From: Protonemura montana
Taxonomy: Eukaryota; Arthropoda; Insecta; Plecoptera; Nemouridae
Direction: 5' to 3'
DNA length: 64,000 nt
Assembly: GCA_947568835.1 (NCBI GenBank)
Contig: OX387608.1
Span: forward strand, 4,068,001-4,132,000
Both the position numbers and the translations under genes were made by a program. This document shows, one piece after another, positions 46,601 to 55,029 of this stretch. The notes beneath the pieces were generated by a model. That model was not told where the DNA came from, did no database searches, and saw only the letters and a list, made by a program, of their open reading frames with translations. Each line of letters starts with the position of its first letter. Within the stretch, counting starts at the first letter, position 1.

Positions 46601-49600
46601 TGCAGTCCATGCTGTTGTCCGGCTCAAGACATAGCTTGCCAAACAAAGCTTGCAGTCCATGCTGTTGTCCAGCTCAAGACATGGCTTGCCAAACAAAGCG
46701 TGCAGTCATTGCTGTTGTCCAGCTCAAGACATGGCTTGCTAAACAAAGCTTGCAGTCCATGCTGTTGTCCAGCTCGAGACATGGCCTGCCAAACAAAGCT
46801 TGCAGTCCATGCTGTTGTCCGGCTCAAAACATGGCTTGCTAAACAAAGCTTGCAGTCCATGCTGTTGTCCAGCTCGAGACATGGCCTGCCAAACTTTCGT
46901 TAGCAAAATTTCGCCCCTACCTGCCCTGTGCGCCTGCCGTTGTGCCTGGAGCCAGTCAAACACGCGCCTGCGTGAGACCGCAAACAGCTTGGAGGTGGCT
47001 GCCTGCGAATGCACCTCTGCGAAAGCAGCCACCTCTGACTTGAACGCCTGCGGGTAGCGCACGTTGCGTTCGGACCGGGTGGCAGGGACAAGCACGCCTG
47101 AGCAAGGGGACACAGAGATGAGGCACAGTTTTGTTTAAATTACGGCCAATTCCACTTCTGTGGCTAAAATATCGTTAGATATGGTTCTGCTGAGCAAACG
47201 GGAAGGCAACTCCTGATTGCGCTTTCGGCCGTCCTATTTAACAAACCTCTAAAATTACCTAAAAAATAAACAACTCAAAATATTGATACATGTTTATCAA
47301 TCATTGAGGTTACCATTAGTAACGATTAATTGAGCGCAGGCCAGTCTCAAATGCAAGCAATCTGCGAGAAATAACAAAATAAAATATTTTAACATTTGAA
47401 ATACTGCGACTCCACCTTTCAGCAACCACCATTTTTTGTCAGTTTAGTAGTCTTTAGGCCGGTAAGTTTTGCAAAGACAACTAAACATTAGCACTGGGGC
47501 TCTGACTGAACCTGTAAGCAAATAGCCTAGTAGCTGACAAACCATTAAACCAAACAATCATCATCATAAGAGTAATGAGCACACCCTCGCAGAATCCCGA
47601 GCTCACCTTGAACACTTGTCGTGGTCTCTGCCAGCCTGCCGGCCCAGGCCACCAACCACCGCGGACTGCCCGCCTCTCCCGCCAGCGTAGCCGCCCTGCC
47701 CGCCAAGATGTCTGCGGAGATGGTCACCCTTCGCTCTCGACACCTGCAGGCAAATCGGAAAAATACTTTCAACCATATGGAGGTTTAATGGTAGATTCAA
47801 CGTTTGGTAGCCATGGAGATGCTGAGATCAACTGACAGAACTTCTCAATTCTGCTATCTTATGTTACCACGGGTATATCATGGCCTAGCATAGGAGGTTC
47901 AATGGTAGATCCAACATTTGGTAGCCATGGAGATGCTGAGTTTGCCTGACAGAGCTTCTCAATTCTGCTATCCTACATTACCACAGGTATACTAAAAAAG
48001 TACATACCGTCGCAGCCAGGTGATGAGCTGCTGGTCTGCAGGAACGGTTTCCTTGGCGATGGTCCCCGTGACGACTGGACCGAGCTTGCCGTGTTCCCGC
48101 CGCCAGTTGGAGATTGTCGTGCCGTGGATCTTGAACTTGGCGGCCGCCAGCTTGATTGACCGGTGGCGGGACACGAACGACAGCACCTGGTGAATTAATT
48201 CGTAATGCTTTGTATTGACAAGGTAGACAATGGGACAATGCCAAGCCTGGCGCGGTAGGTGGTCATGTACCTGTGCATTGGTTCAAATTTAAGTTTCTTT
48301 ATTCATCATTTCACCATGTACAATATGGCATTAGACAAGTAGCTTACAATTTAGCTTACAATAATAATTATGGCTATATTCATCGATATCAATGTCAATG
48401 TTGTCTACGTCATTTAAAATTTTTAAAATTCCTGTACTGAATAAAAGGCATGCTGAATTCAGAATATTTTAAAATTTGTTTTAAAAGCATTTTTGTTGTT
48501 CTTGCTGTAAGTCAGTTGACAATCTAATAAAAGGTACATGACCACCTGTGCATTGGTGGTAATGGGTGGTAAATAGGTATGGTAGGTTTGGCCAGATGGT
48601 CAATGGGACAATGCCGAATGGCTTCAGGAGGGTTGGACCCTTAGGATAACAGGTTTTGTCAGCGACTCAGCGCTAATTTTGAAATGTCTACAGAAATTGC
48701 CGACCGATGACTGGTTTACCGACAAAAATGGTGGTCGCTCGGACTTTGGAGCGAAATGGAGTCAATAATGGAGTCACTTTCGTTTTGAGTGTTCAGTAAT
48801 TTAATTTTGATGGGAATAGGGTGCCAAGAGGCTGGATTACATTTTATGATTTCTTGTAGATTTCTCTCATTTTAGACTGGTTTTCATTAAATAAATTTTG
48901 TTTTTGCTAGCCTCAACGATTGATATACATGTATCAAAATTCCCAACTGTTAAGGCACTAATATGGAATAATCCCTGTGCAATAACAGGACTTTTTGTTT
49001 CTCTGAATTAAAGCTAGAAAAGTCTGCCACAGAACCGGAAACCTTTTGATTGGAAGTCGTGCAGTAACTTAATAAGGTTTTCTTGGGACTCATGTCTACT
49101 TCATCAGACGTTGGCACTAGTTTTTATTAAAACTATTTAAAAACTTGACTTTTTAAAAGCTTAGTGATGAAGGAACAGGCATTGTTTGCAAACCGTTGGG
49201 AAAATTAGTTCTTTTAATAAGCATTCAAAAATTTTTGAAATTTTTATTGGGACAATACCCCATTTGAAAGCAAAGAGACTCGCCAGTTTTGTGAAAACTG
49301 CTCACCTTTTCTTTGAACCGTGGGAGATAACGCTCTCCGCGCTTCCTATGCCGTGCCTTGGCTCCCTCCGATTGGTGCTCCGTCTCAGCCAGGGTCGTGC
49401 CAAAACTCGAGTCCTCAGAGTCGTAGAAGAAGTCCATGCTCGTCTGAGACAGCTCTGAAGTGTCGATGAACTTGCTCAGGCAGTCGATGATCTCACCGGT
49501 ATATTCCTCCGCTGCCACTTCACTGCCGGTGGATTCCACAACCTTCGGCATCCGGAAGCCGAAAGATGAGGCTGGCGCGTTGGAGATCGCTGCAGCGTTG

Positions 49601-51121
49601 TGTAAACATTCACGTAAAGCACGGTAAACAATTGGCTACAATCGGGTACTAAGGTTCTTTTACCCTAATATCTGATACCTCAAAAATATCTTAAAATGTT
49701 GAAATACGAACCATGATCTACGAACTACTACCCTCTTCTACACTTTCAGAGATATTGAACTAGATTTAGAACTGCTTTGCCATAAACTCACCACTGAAAG
49801 TCAATGTTTCCAAGATGATGTGAAGGTCAGAAAGTGTGCTAGCATTGGTGATTTGAATGATCAATCAACAATAATTTTATTAATGATTCTCTTAAGTTGT
49901 TATAGGCCAAACGGTTGGCCAATGTGGCTCTTCGTTCAGTTAAGTGGGGATTTTTATATGGACTACCGTTGTTGCACATCGCTCTCAAAACAGTAATAAC
50001 ACTGGATGTTGTAAATTAATCACTCATTCATTTAGAGCTAAACAAATTCTTTGCACTGCAGTTTACTTTTATTATATTAATTGAAATAAGCAATGATGCG
50101 GCTCTCAAATTTGTGTGAAAAACTGGAATCTGGCTAGTATTGACCTCAAGCGTGGCCACCTCTGACCTAGGCAAACATGCCTATACCTTAGAGAAAAGAA
50201 TACCCGTATTCTTTTCTCTAAGCCTATACCACTTACATATTTTATGGACTTTTATTTAGAAATACAATCGTCAAGCAGGTGTCTATTATTTGGCATTAAT
50301 CCATTACCGCCACCATACACGCTTGTGTACACCTGTTCGAAGTATTTGATTATTTTGAAACTAGATGGTAGTATTGAACTGTTTGAGGTTTTGTTTCAGT
50401 GTTTTTTTCTTACATGTTACTTTGCTCAATATGTCATAAACAATAACATTTAAACATAATTTTTGCATGTAGTTTGGGCATAAATGGGTTATTGAACTCA
50501 GACCAACTGGTAACTGTTATCCATTAAGCAGTCAAGTACATCCCACGGTAAATAGCATGTGCTGACCTTTGTTGGACAACACTTGGCCCGAAGTTGAATC
50601 CGAATGGAAACTTGCAATGCTACTTGTCACGTTCACATTTACTGCTGAGATGTTTGGAGCTGCTTGAATCCTCTCCCCATCAGCAAGGTTTGAAACCGGG
50701 GCAGAGTTTGGTTCCAAGTCCCTCCAACGCTGGATGAAACGTCTGTACCATCCATCGCTGGCCTGAAAGAGTTTGAAGTTAGTGAAGAGGGCCTAATACA
50801 AGCCACGAACGTACTGGACCCTCAAAGTTGTACCAGAATGATGTAAGAATAGAAAGCACTTGAGAAAACTATGGTAGGTAGGCATCAACCATTCGCTGCT
50901 CCTCACAGAACTCAACAATATTACTAGGACGTTGATGTGATTCACATTTTAAGAAATACCTTAAAATCAAGGATGCCTGCTTCTTGAAACACCCATTTTG
51001 CTCTCGCCTGCAATGAATTCTTAGATATCTTCTTGCCATTTACAGAGCAAGTCTCACAGTACCAATCCCAAATGTTGCGATCTAGGGCCTTCTTGGCGCT
51101 ACTCTTTTTCTTGGAAGACAT
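31688..51121 (-). CDS. Transposase-derived (pogo/Tigger/CENP-B-like) multi-HTH DDE gene, 15 exons
   Basis: Exons: 50960-51121, 50567-50762, 49306-49589, 48008-48186, 47607-47743, 46921-47097, 45311-45618, 44862-44983, 43859-43967, 41286-41414, 40249-40335, 39373-39486, 38769-39032, 32257-32400, 31688-31798. All 14 junctions keep phase, giving 840 residues. Six predicted helix-turn-helix units: Tc5-type (about 18-70; AILQ-like SLQARA then DFK|ASDGWYRRF), psq-type (206-250; KLAAAKFKIHGTTISNWRRE), Tc5-type (262-312), psq-type (333-372), Tc5-type (460-515; CSLGWYRRWCKRH) and Tc5-type (523-575; DFK|ASAGWALRFCRRH). The DDE domain (602-840) has NVDE (D618) and LLLADAYPAH (D712). The third acidic residue, normally D in LQPLD, is Thr748 (KLQPLT). 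It ends with the family's IVAWVNEAC and RRSFLVTGIT blocks. It is probably a nuclear DNA-binding protein without transposition activity. No terminal repeats were found. Two + strand genes lie in its introns. Confidence 0.85.
31838..32222 (-). repeat. tRNA-derived SINE family B, copy plus fragment
   Basis: The head (ctctacctgtcgcgggtgta ... aattgggctacttggacac) lies at 31900-31950, and the detached body edge (gtaaacgcttgcaatgcgtg) at 32139-32158. It lies between the last two exons of the transposase-derived gene. Confidence 0.6.
32401..34286. other. Intron sequence, mostly featureless
   Basis: Part of the 6.4-kb intron 13 of the transposase-derived gene, upstream of the nested DUF229 gene. AT-rich. 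It contains half of a foldback repeat (about 34055-34185) related to the full copy at 54353-54605. No other exon recognised. Confidence 0.4.
34287..37471 (+). CDS. DUF229 family membrane protein (alkaline-phosphatase-like fold)
   Basis: Three exons (34287-34454, 35140-36520, 37182-37471) join in phase to 612 residues. Residues 6-24 (LVFTIISLAGFCIILFAF) form an N-terminal signal anchor, so the protein should be type II, with its main domain in the lumen or outside. Family landmarks: CTPFEDHV, VVMLGIDTMSRLNFQR (about 170-185), NLMAVMTG, FLSDHGFRYG (about 377-386), EECLPFLYVHLPP and a Cys-rich C terminus ending YYCQC. DUF229 proteins are metazoan relatives of sulfatases and alkaline phosphatases with no known substrate. 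The sequence before the start reads like an acceptor (cttgtgccctaatgcttgcag), so an upstream exon is possible. The gene lies inside an intron of the opposite-strand transposase-derived gene. Confidence 0.88.
36765..37132. repeat. tRNA-derived SINE family C, two copies in opposite orientation
   Basis: Copies at about 36765-36878 (-) and 37040-37132 (+), in the last intron of the DUF229 gene. The head reads ctgatagctcagttggtaga ... gtcccgggttcgtatcccgg in the best copies, with boxes A and B of a tRNA gene, followed by cgcacatttttccagtctag. It differs from family B in head and body. Confidence 0.75.
37490..37682 (-). repeat. tRNA-derived SINE family B copy
   Basis: Body edge at 37490-37545, head at about 37575-37648 (ctccacctgatgcgggtgtt, aaccaattgagctatttgga on +). 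It begins just after the DUF229 stop codon. Confidence 0.7.
37683..38768. other. Intron sequence of the transposase-derived gene
   Basis: No exon supported. A good donor-like GTAAGT (-) near 38423 has no matching acceptor, and exon 13 joins exon 14 at 32400 in phase without it. A diverged 5S-SINE tail lies at 38585-38645. Confidence 0.4.
40555..40890 (-). repeat. tRNA-derived SINE family B copy with trailing fragment
   Basis: Head at about 40655-40730 on the minus strand; a detached tttttgagaggttattagtg piece lies near 40852-40872. Confidence 0.6.
41800..41895 (+). repeat. tRNA-derived SINE family C copy
   Basis: ccctgatagctcagttggta (box A) and a degenerate box B (cagaatcgtatccca), then atttttccagtcaagc. 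It lies in intron 9 of the transposase-derived gene. Confidence 0.7.
42378..43488 (+). CDS. Two-exon gene for an unrecognised 164-residue protein
   Basis: Exon 1 (42378-42417) encodes MANQKLPEGFESF and ends T|GTAAGC. Exon 2 (43034-43488) starts after ttccgttgcag and continues in phase. A polyadenylation signal AATAAA at 43602-43607 lies 115 bases past the stop. The protein has no signal peptide or membrane segment. It contains SMRYLCDITERNK, KIAFSVQAIGDLPYDRDK and IELAGYQFD in a regular mix of charged and hydrophobic residues, and ends in a charged tail (EEITHDVEEVDQI). I do not recognise the family. Codon quality, splice signals and the polyA signal support a real gene. It lies inside intron 9 of the minus-strand transposase-derived gene, so the two are transcribed toward each other. 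Confidence 0.7.
42597..42784. repeat. SINE B hairpin insertion with ~19-bp target duplication
   Basis: The direct repeat ataaaatagatggtttcct at about 42597-42615 and 42764-42782 flanks a SINE piece folded on itself: ttgttaataataaaat and actataaccgtctcaaaa occur in both orientations around aattgatgcccaaaccc. It looks like a retroposition with internal inversion. It lies in the single intron of the 164-residue gene. Confidence 0.65.
42795..42895 (+). repeat. 5S-SINE tail copy
   Basis: gttaggttcatcatcatc, then ccattagaccagtggcaaatg and gtcaaaacagtgcgtcattt, matching the tail of the copy at 9557-10075. Confidence 0.7.
44211..44316. repeat. Short tandem repeat of AATCCAACAA units
   Basis: Repeated aatccaacaatgtaatccaa / caattgaaatccaacaa blocks. 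The open minus-strand frame over it reads as repeated WISIVGLHC and is not a gene. Confidence 0.8.
45727..46895. repeat. 50-bp minisatellite array 2 (about 23 units)
   Basis: Same 50-bp unit and same orientation as the array at 11650-12402, here in intron 6 of the transposase-derived gene. It ends only about 25 bases beyond the donor of exon 6 (46921). Units are highly uniform except at the left edge, where cttgccatttgacacttgct and caaatgtttc mark the transition. Confidence 0.95.
50179..50230. repeat. Perfect short hairpin between 9-bp direct repeats
   Basis: TTAGAGAAAAGAATAC, CC, GTATTCTTTTCTCTAA (50188-50221) is a perfect inverted repeat with 16-base arms and a 2-base loop. GCCTATACC stands on each side (50179-50187, 50222-50230). 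It lies in intron 2 of the transposase-derived gene. Confidence 0.9.
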
Positions 51122-52879
51122 TATTATACATCCACTCTGTCAGAATAAAGAACAGTAAGCTTTTTTTATACTGGTTGAGTTCAACTTAAGCTTAAAAGCT
51201 ACATCCATACGCTGTGGTGCCATCGAATTTGATAATACCATAAAAAAGGATTAGTCTTACGGGACGTCCAAACATGCTCAGGCATCTGTCAGATGTTGAG
51301 GTTATAAATGAGGTTTCTAATTTCAACGCTAGCGCTAGCAACATATTTTAAAAATTGAGGGAAAACATTGTTGTACCCTGAGTACACAAACTCCATGAGA
51401 AAAAACTGTGGAAGGTTTTTTTTATTTATACAAAATCCCAAATAAACAATCTCACCGATTGAATCTTCTATCATCATCCGATAGGAGAAACTTTGAGAGA
51501 AACCATCGACACTACCCCACTTCTGCTTCTCTTTGTGAGTAACCACACTCCATATACTTCTTCCTTCTGTAATGCAGTTTGCAGTCTAGCAGTCAAGAAA
51601 AACTCGCAAGTTAATCAAGCATCACGATAAAAAGAACAATTCTTTCACCTTCTATAACTTAGGCACTGAAATAAATAAATTTACACAAGGATTCAATTTG
51701 TCAAATTTCTTTATTGATCATCACTGAAACTATTTTAACCTTATACCTAAATTAACAAACATAAGCAACCTTAAAATTAATTCTTCAGTATCATATCGAT
51801 CAATGAAAACTTTACATTCATTCAAGTTTGAAGCTGAAAATGTTATTATTTGTTATATAAAAAATATCCTCGATAACCTGTTCAGAACCTCGCCAAACAA
51901 CCTAATGTGTCGAAAACTAGTGCAAATTAAAAGTAAGTTTTCAGAAAAATAATGCTCTCTCCTTTTAAATTCTTAGTCATATATGCATTTAAAATATCTG
52001 AACATTCATAGAAGAGCACAAACTCTAAGACTGAATAAAAACAATATTGGAATGAATTGCGTCCGTCAAAGAGAAGACGGGCGAATCAAGTACTCGAGAG
52101 CACACAGCCCAAGTACACCGCACACTTACCGTTAATCAATATCATCAATAACTATGTATCATATAAGTTTGTAGAATAATATTACGAGATTTTTTTTGTC
52201 CATCCAAGCGATGAATTTTTCTATTTTTCGTCCATTGCCCACAAGTGCGTTGCGAAACGTGCAGTGCCCGTAGATTGACGCTCGATTCTAAGGGGTCGTT
52301 CCCGCCGTATAAACTGCCACTTCACTCGGGAACGACCCGACTAAATTCAAACCCCAACTTTAAAGAACCAATGCAAAGAGAAAGAGATCTTGACAAACAT
52401 CAGGAGGCGGCTACAAAATATCGATTACGTTAATTTAGATGACGTGGCGATCGAATCACCGCATTCCCACGCATCGCCTCTGGAACCAAGCCTTTTCCAA
52501 GAACATCACGTCACTGACAATATATCACCGTGACCCCAAACAGACAAAGACACCGAAAAGAAACAGATGGGATACAAAACATTTCAGATATTCCTTTACT
52601 AAGCAAAGATTAAAATGTTGCCAAAAGAACCACTGGGCATTTCGGTACTGGATTTTTAAACAAACACGAGTATGCTTAATAGCAAATCTACTACGACAAA
52701 CCAACATAGCCGTGTGCTTGATCCGTGCACCTCCTGTATCCAGTGGTCTGTTGCCAACAACTAGTGAAGACATCTGTATGTTTAGCATCATGTCCCACGA
52801 GCTTCATCTACTGCTACATCCGTTAAAAGCTTGGTTCCTAGTCGTTGTCCGAGGCAAGGCACAGGCTGTGGAGAGGCGA
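51122..52879. other. Spacer upstream of the transposase-derived gene and downstream of antizyme
   Basis: Should contain the promoter of the gene starting at 51121 (-) and the 3' UTR of antizyme. No TATA box or other gene was recognised; the open frames at 51289-51546 (-) and 52245-52433 (+) have no motif. Confidence 0.4.
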
Positions 52880-55029
52880 TCACTCGTTGGAGGAGAACAT
52901 GTAGACGTTGGAGACGTCGGCTTGGTCGGGAATCCACGGGCTCGTTGGCGGCAGCACCGCAAAGCCGAGGAACATGAATGTTCGCATCAGACTCGCTAGA
53001 GGGCAGAGCACGGGGTCAGACCACACTTCGGAAAGCCGGCTAGATTAAAAGTTTGGCAGATAACTCCGCTAGCAGAGCTACGACTGGAGAGGCCAGCCTG
53101 TTCTGTTCGTTAGTCGTGTCACTTTATGATTTGAAAAAGGAAGGCTGATACATTTTGCACAGCGTTTCATAGCTGGACCATTCTTTACATTGTAAGTAAT
53201 TTCTTGCTCCCGGGTAATAATAATATTATTATTAAAGAATAGCCATCTCACGCTAGACAAGAGATAGTTGAGAATATATGATATTTGTTGCACATTAATT
53301 AGCTAGAAAGGTAGGGTGGCCATTTTAAATGGCTGATCTACTGCCCAGACAACTTTCCTATTCAGAATGATTACGTGCACAAGCCATCGACATCATTTTA
53401 AGCAAACTTCTTTCTGAATTGCGTAACCAAGCTCAAAGAGTATTCCTGTACCTCTATCGGTGCGGTCCTTGCGCATGCAGACGACCACGTGGGACGCCTT
53501 GAGCACTTCCTCCCCGTACTCGAGCATCGCGATGAAGCACTCGCGTGAACCGCTTGGCTGGAAACCGCCGGGCACCTGTGCAAACAACGCAAGGTTAATT
53601 CTAGGTACATTAGCACCGTTCACACGCCCCATCTTGCTTTGCAAAGGCATTGAACTGGTTTTCAATCCCTACCTATTATTGAATTACATGAAAATCAGAA
53701 TGAGAACCACCTACAACACCCGAATGATTACCAAAAACTTCAAAACTTGGGAAAACTTTTTCACGAGGTCTATAACTTTGGAAACAAAACTAGAGTGGAA
53801 AAATGTGCGACCGAACCGGGATACAAACCAAGGACCTCCCAATTGCCGGTCGAGTGCTCTACCAACTGAGCTATCCCAAACGGCAATTGGGAAGTCCCGG
53901 GTCCGTATCCCCATTCGGTCATACATTTTTCCAGTCTAGCTTTCTTTTTTTCTTTAGCTTGCTGGTTTCAGCTACCTCATAGAATCACAGATACCTAGAA
54001 CTTTGTCTCTAGCTCAAGTACGAATGCAACAAATGCAGACATATCTCCGCGGTGGCGTTCATACCTGCAAGTACAGTCTGCGCTGCCAGAGCACGCCCTC
54101 CCACACGCAAGCCGCGTCGGGCGCGAGACTCGTATGGAAAGTCAGCCGCACCGAGTCCAGGGCCTCCGCCGCCGCCATCAGTTCAGTCTCCTGTAACAGC
54201 GGCAAACACACAATCAGTTTCAACGAGCATTTGCAGACACCGGGATCACAAAGACAACTGCAACATTCCGTCGTTGGATAGTGGAGTTCACACTGAATTG
54301 TGCAGTTCTTAAGGCCTAAAGTATGCCAATTTTGCTAATTACCCATCAATCGTAACAAAAACTTTTTGAACTGGGTTTTGAATGCTAAGTAAAGAACAAC
54401 TAAATTTCCCGAACGTTTCGCAACTTGTACTGGTTACTTTTTCAAGGGAAAATTGTCAGGACTGCTTTCACCCTCGAAGAAGTAACCAGCACAAGTTACG
54501 AAACGTTGGGAAATTTAGTTGTCCTTAACTTGGCATTCATAACCCAGTTCAAATAGTTTTTGTTAAAACTAGTGCTAAGGTTAAATCAAGTAGACACGAG
54601 TCTAAAAACAATTACCTATCAATTTTTTTTAAATTAGTGACAAACAATTGGTAGTATTGTGTTTAGGAAACACGAACAATACTGCCTAGAGGCTGAAAGT
54701 CACATATTTCCTCTCAAGTTGCCACAATTAAGAGGAATTATATCTACAACGCGTCCTTATTAGGGATTTTTTTATAACTTGAGATGACTCTCCATTAGAG
54801 TTAATCGCAGGATTCCATCGTAAACTCACCGATATCTTCTTGTTGGTGTTACTGCCTCCCGAGTGTTGATCCTTTGCCGGCCACCCCACGCCGCCGCCGC
54901 CTCCCGCCGCCCACAAGGGGGCGGGACTGCACGCCGCGACATGGGGGGCATCAGGACCACCACCGAGGCCCCGCCCCCAGCGATATGGAGTAGTGACGGC
55001 TCAGCGAAGCTGCGTTCAGAGCGCTCTCA
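52880..55029 (-). CDS. Oda: Ornithine decarboxylase antizyme, exons 2-5, +1 frameshift gene
   Basis: Exons 54830-55029, 54065-54190, 53452-53575 and 52880-52995. The first contains the end of ORF0 (SISLGAGPRWWS then TGA, 54951-54953), nearly identical to the LGAGPRWCS-stop of vertebrate antizyme 1. Translation continues in the +1 frame from GAT as DAPHVAACSP... through VRLTFHTSLAP, VLWQRRLYLQ, VPGGFQPSGS, AMLEYGEEVLKASHVVVC, RKDRTDRASLMRTFMFLGFA and VYMFSSNE at the end. Antizyme binds ornithine decarboxylase, sends it to the 26S proteasome without ubiquitin, and blocks polyamine uptake. Polyamines raise frameshifting and close the feedback loop. The exon carrying the initiation codon lies upstream (acceptor tttgtttcag before 55029, upstream exon ending in phase 2) and was not located. 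Confidence 0.93.
53790..53942. repeat. tRNA-derived SINE family C, head-to-head inverted copies
   Basis: aaaaatgtgcgaccgaaccg ... ctctaccaactgagctatc (- orientation), directly joined to cggcaattgggaagtcccgg ... cggtcatacatttttccagt (+ orientation). It lies in an antizyme intron. Confidence 0.7.
54353..54605. repeat. Foldback (MITE-like) repeat
   Basis: Two imperfect inverted arms: tgaactgggttttgaatgct ... caacttgtactggttactt, and its complement gaagtaaccagcacaagtta ... ataacccagttcaaatag. The centre is ttgtcaggactgctttcac. Half copies lie at about 34055-34185, 63845-63935 and 15560-15625, so it is a dispersed family without coding capacity. Confidence 0.7.
54946..54960 (-). promoter_or_regulatory. 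Antizyme programmed +1 ribosomal frameshift site
   Basis: Minus strand reads TGG TCC TGA TGC; the ORF0 stop TGA occupies 54953-54951, and the +1 frame resumes with GAT at 54952. The TCC-TGA-T context is the classical antizyme shift site. The following sequence is GC-rich and could form a stimulatory structure, but I have not folded it. Confidence 0.9.

Noticed and set aside
45626-46903. Long Cys-rich repeat ORFs (+ strand, up to 267 codons)
   Set aside because: Same minisatellite, second array; it lies in an intron of the minus-strand gene.
52439-52999. 186-codon + strand frame
   Set aside because: Partly antisense to the last antizyme exon, no motif, and no support from splice or start context.
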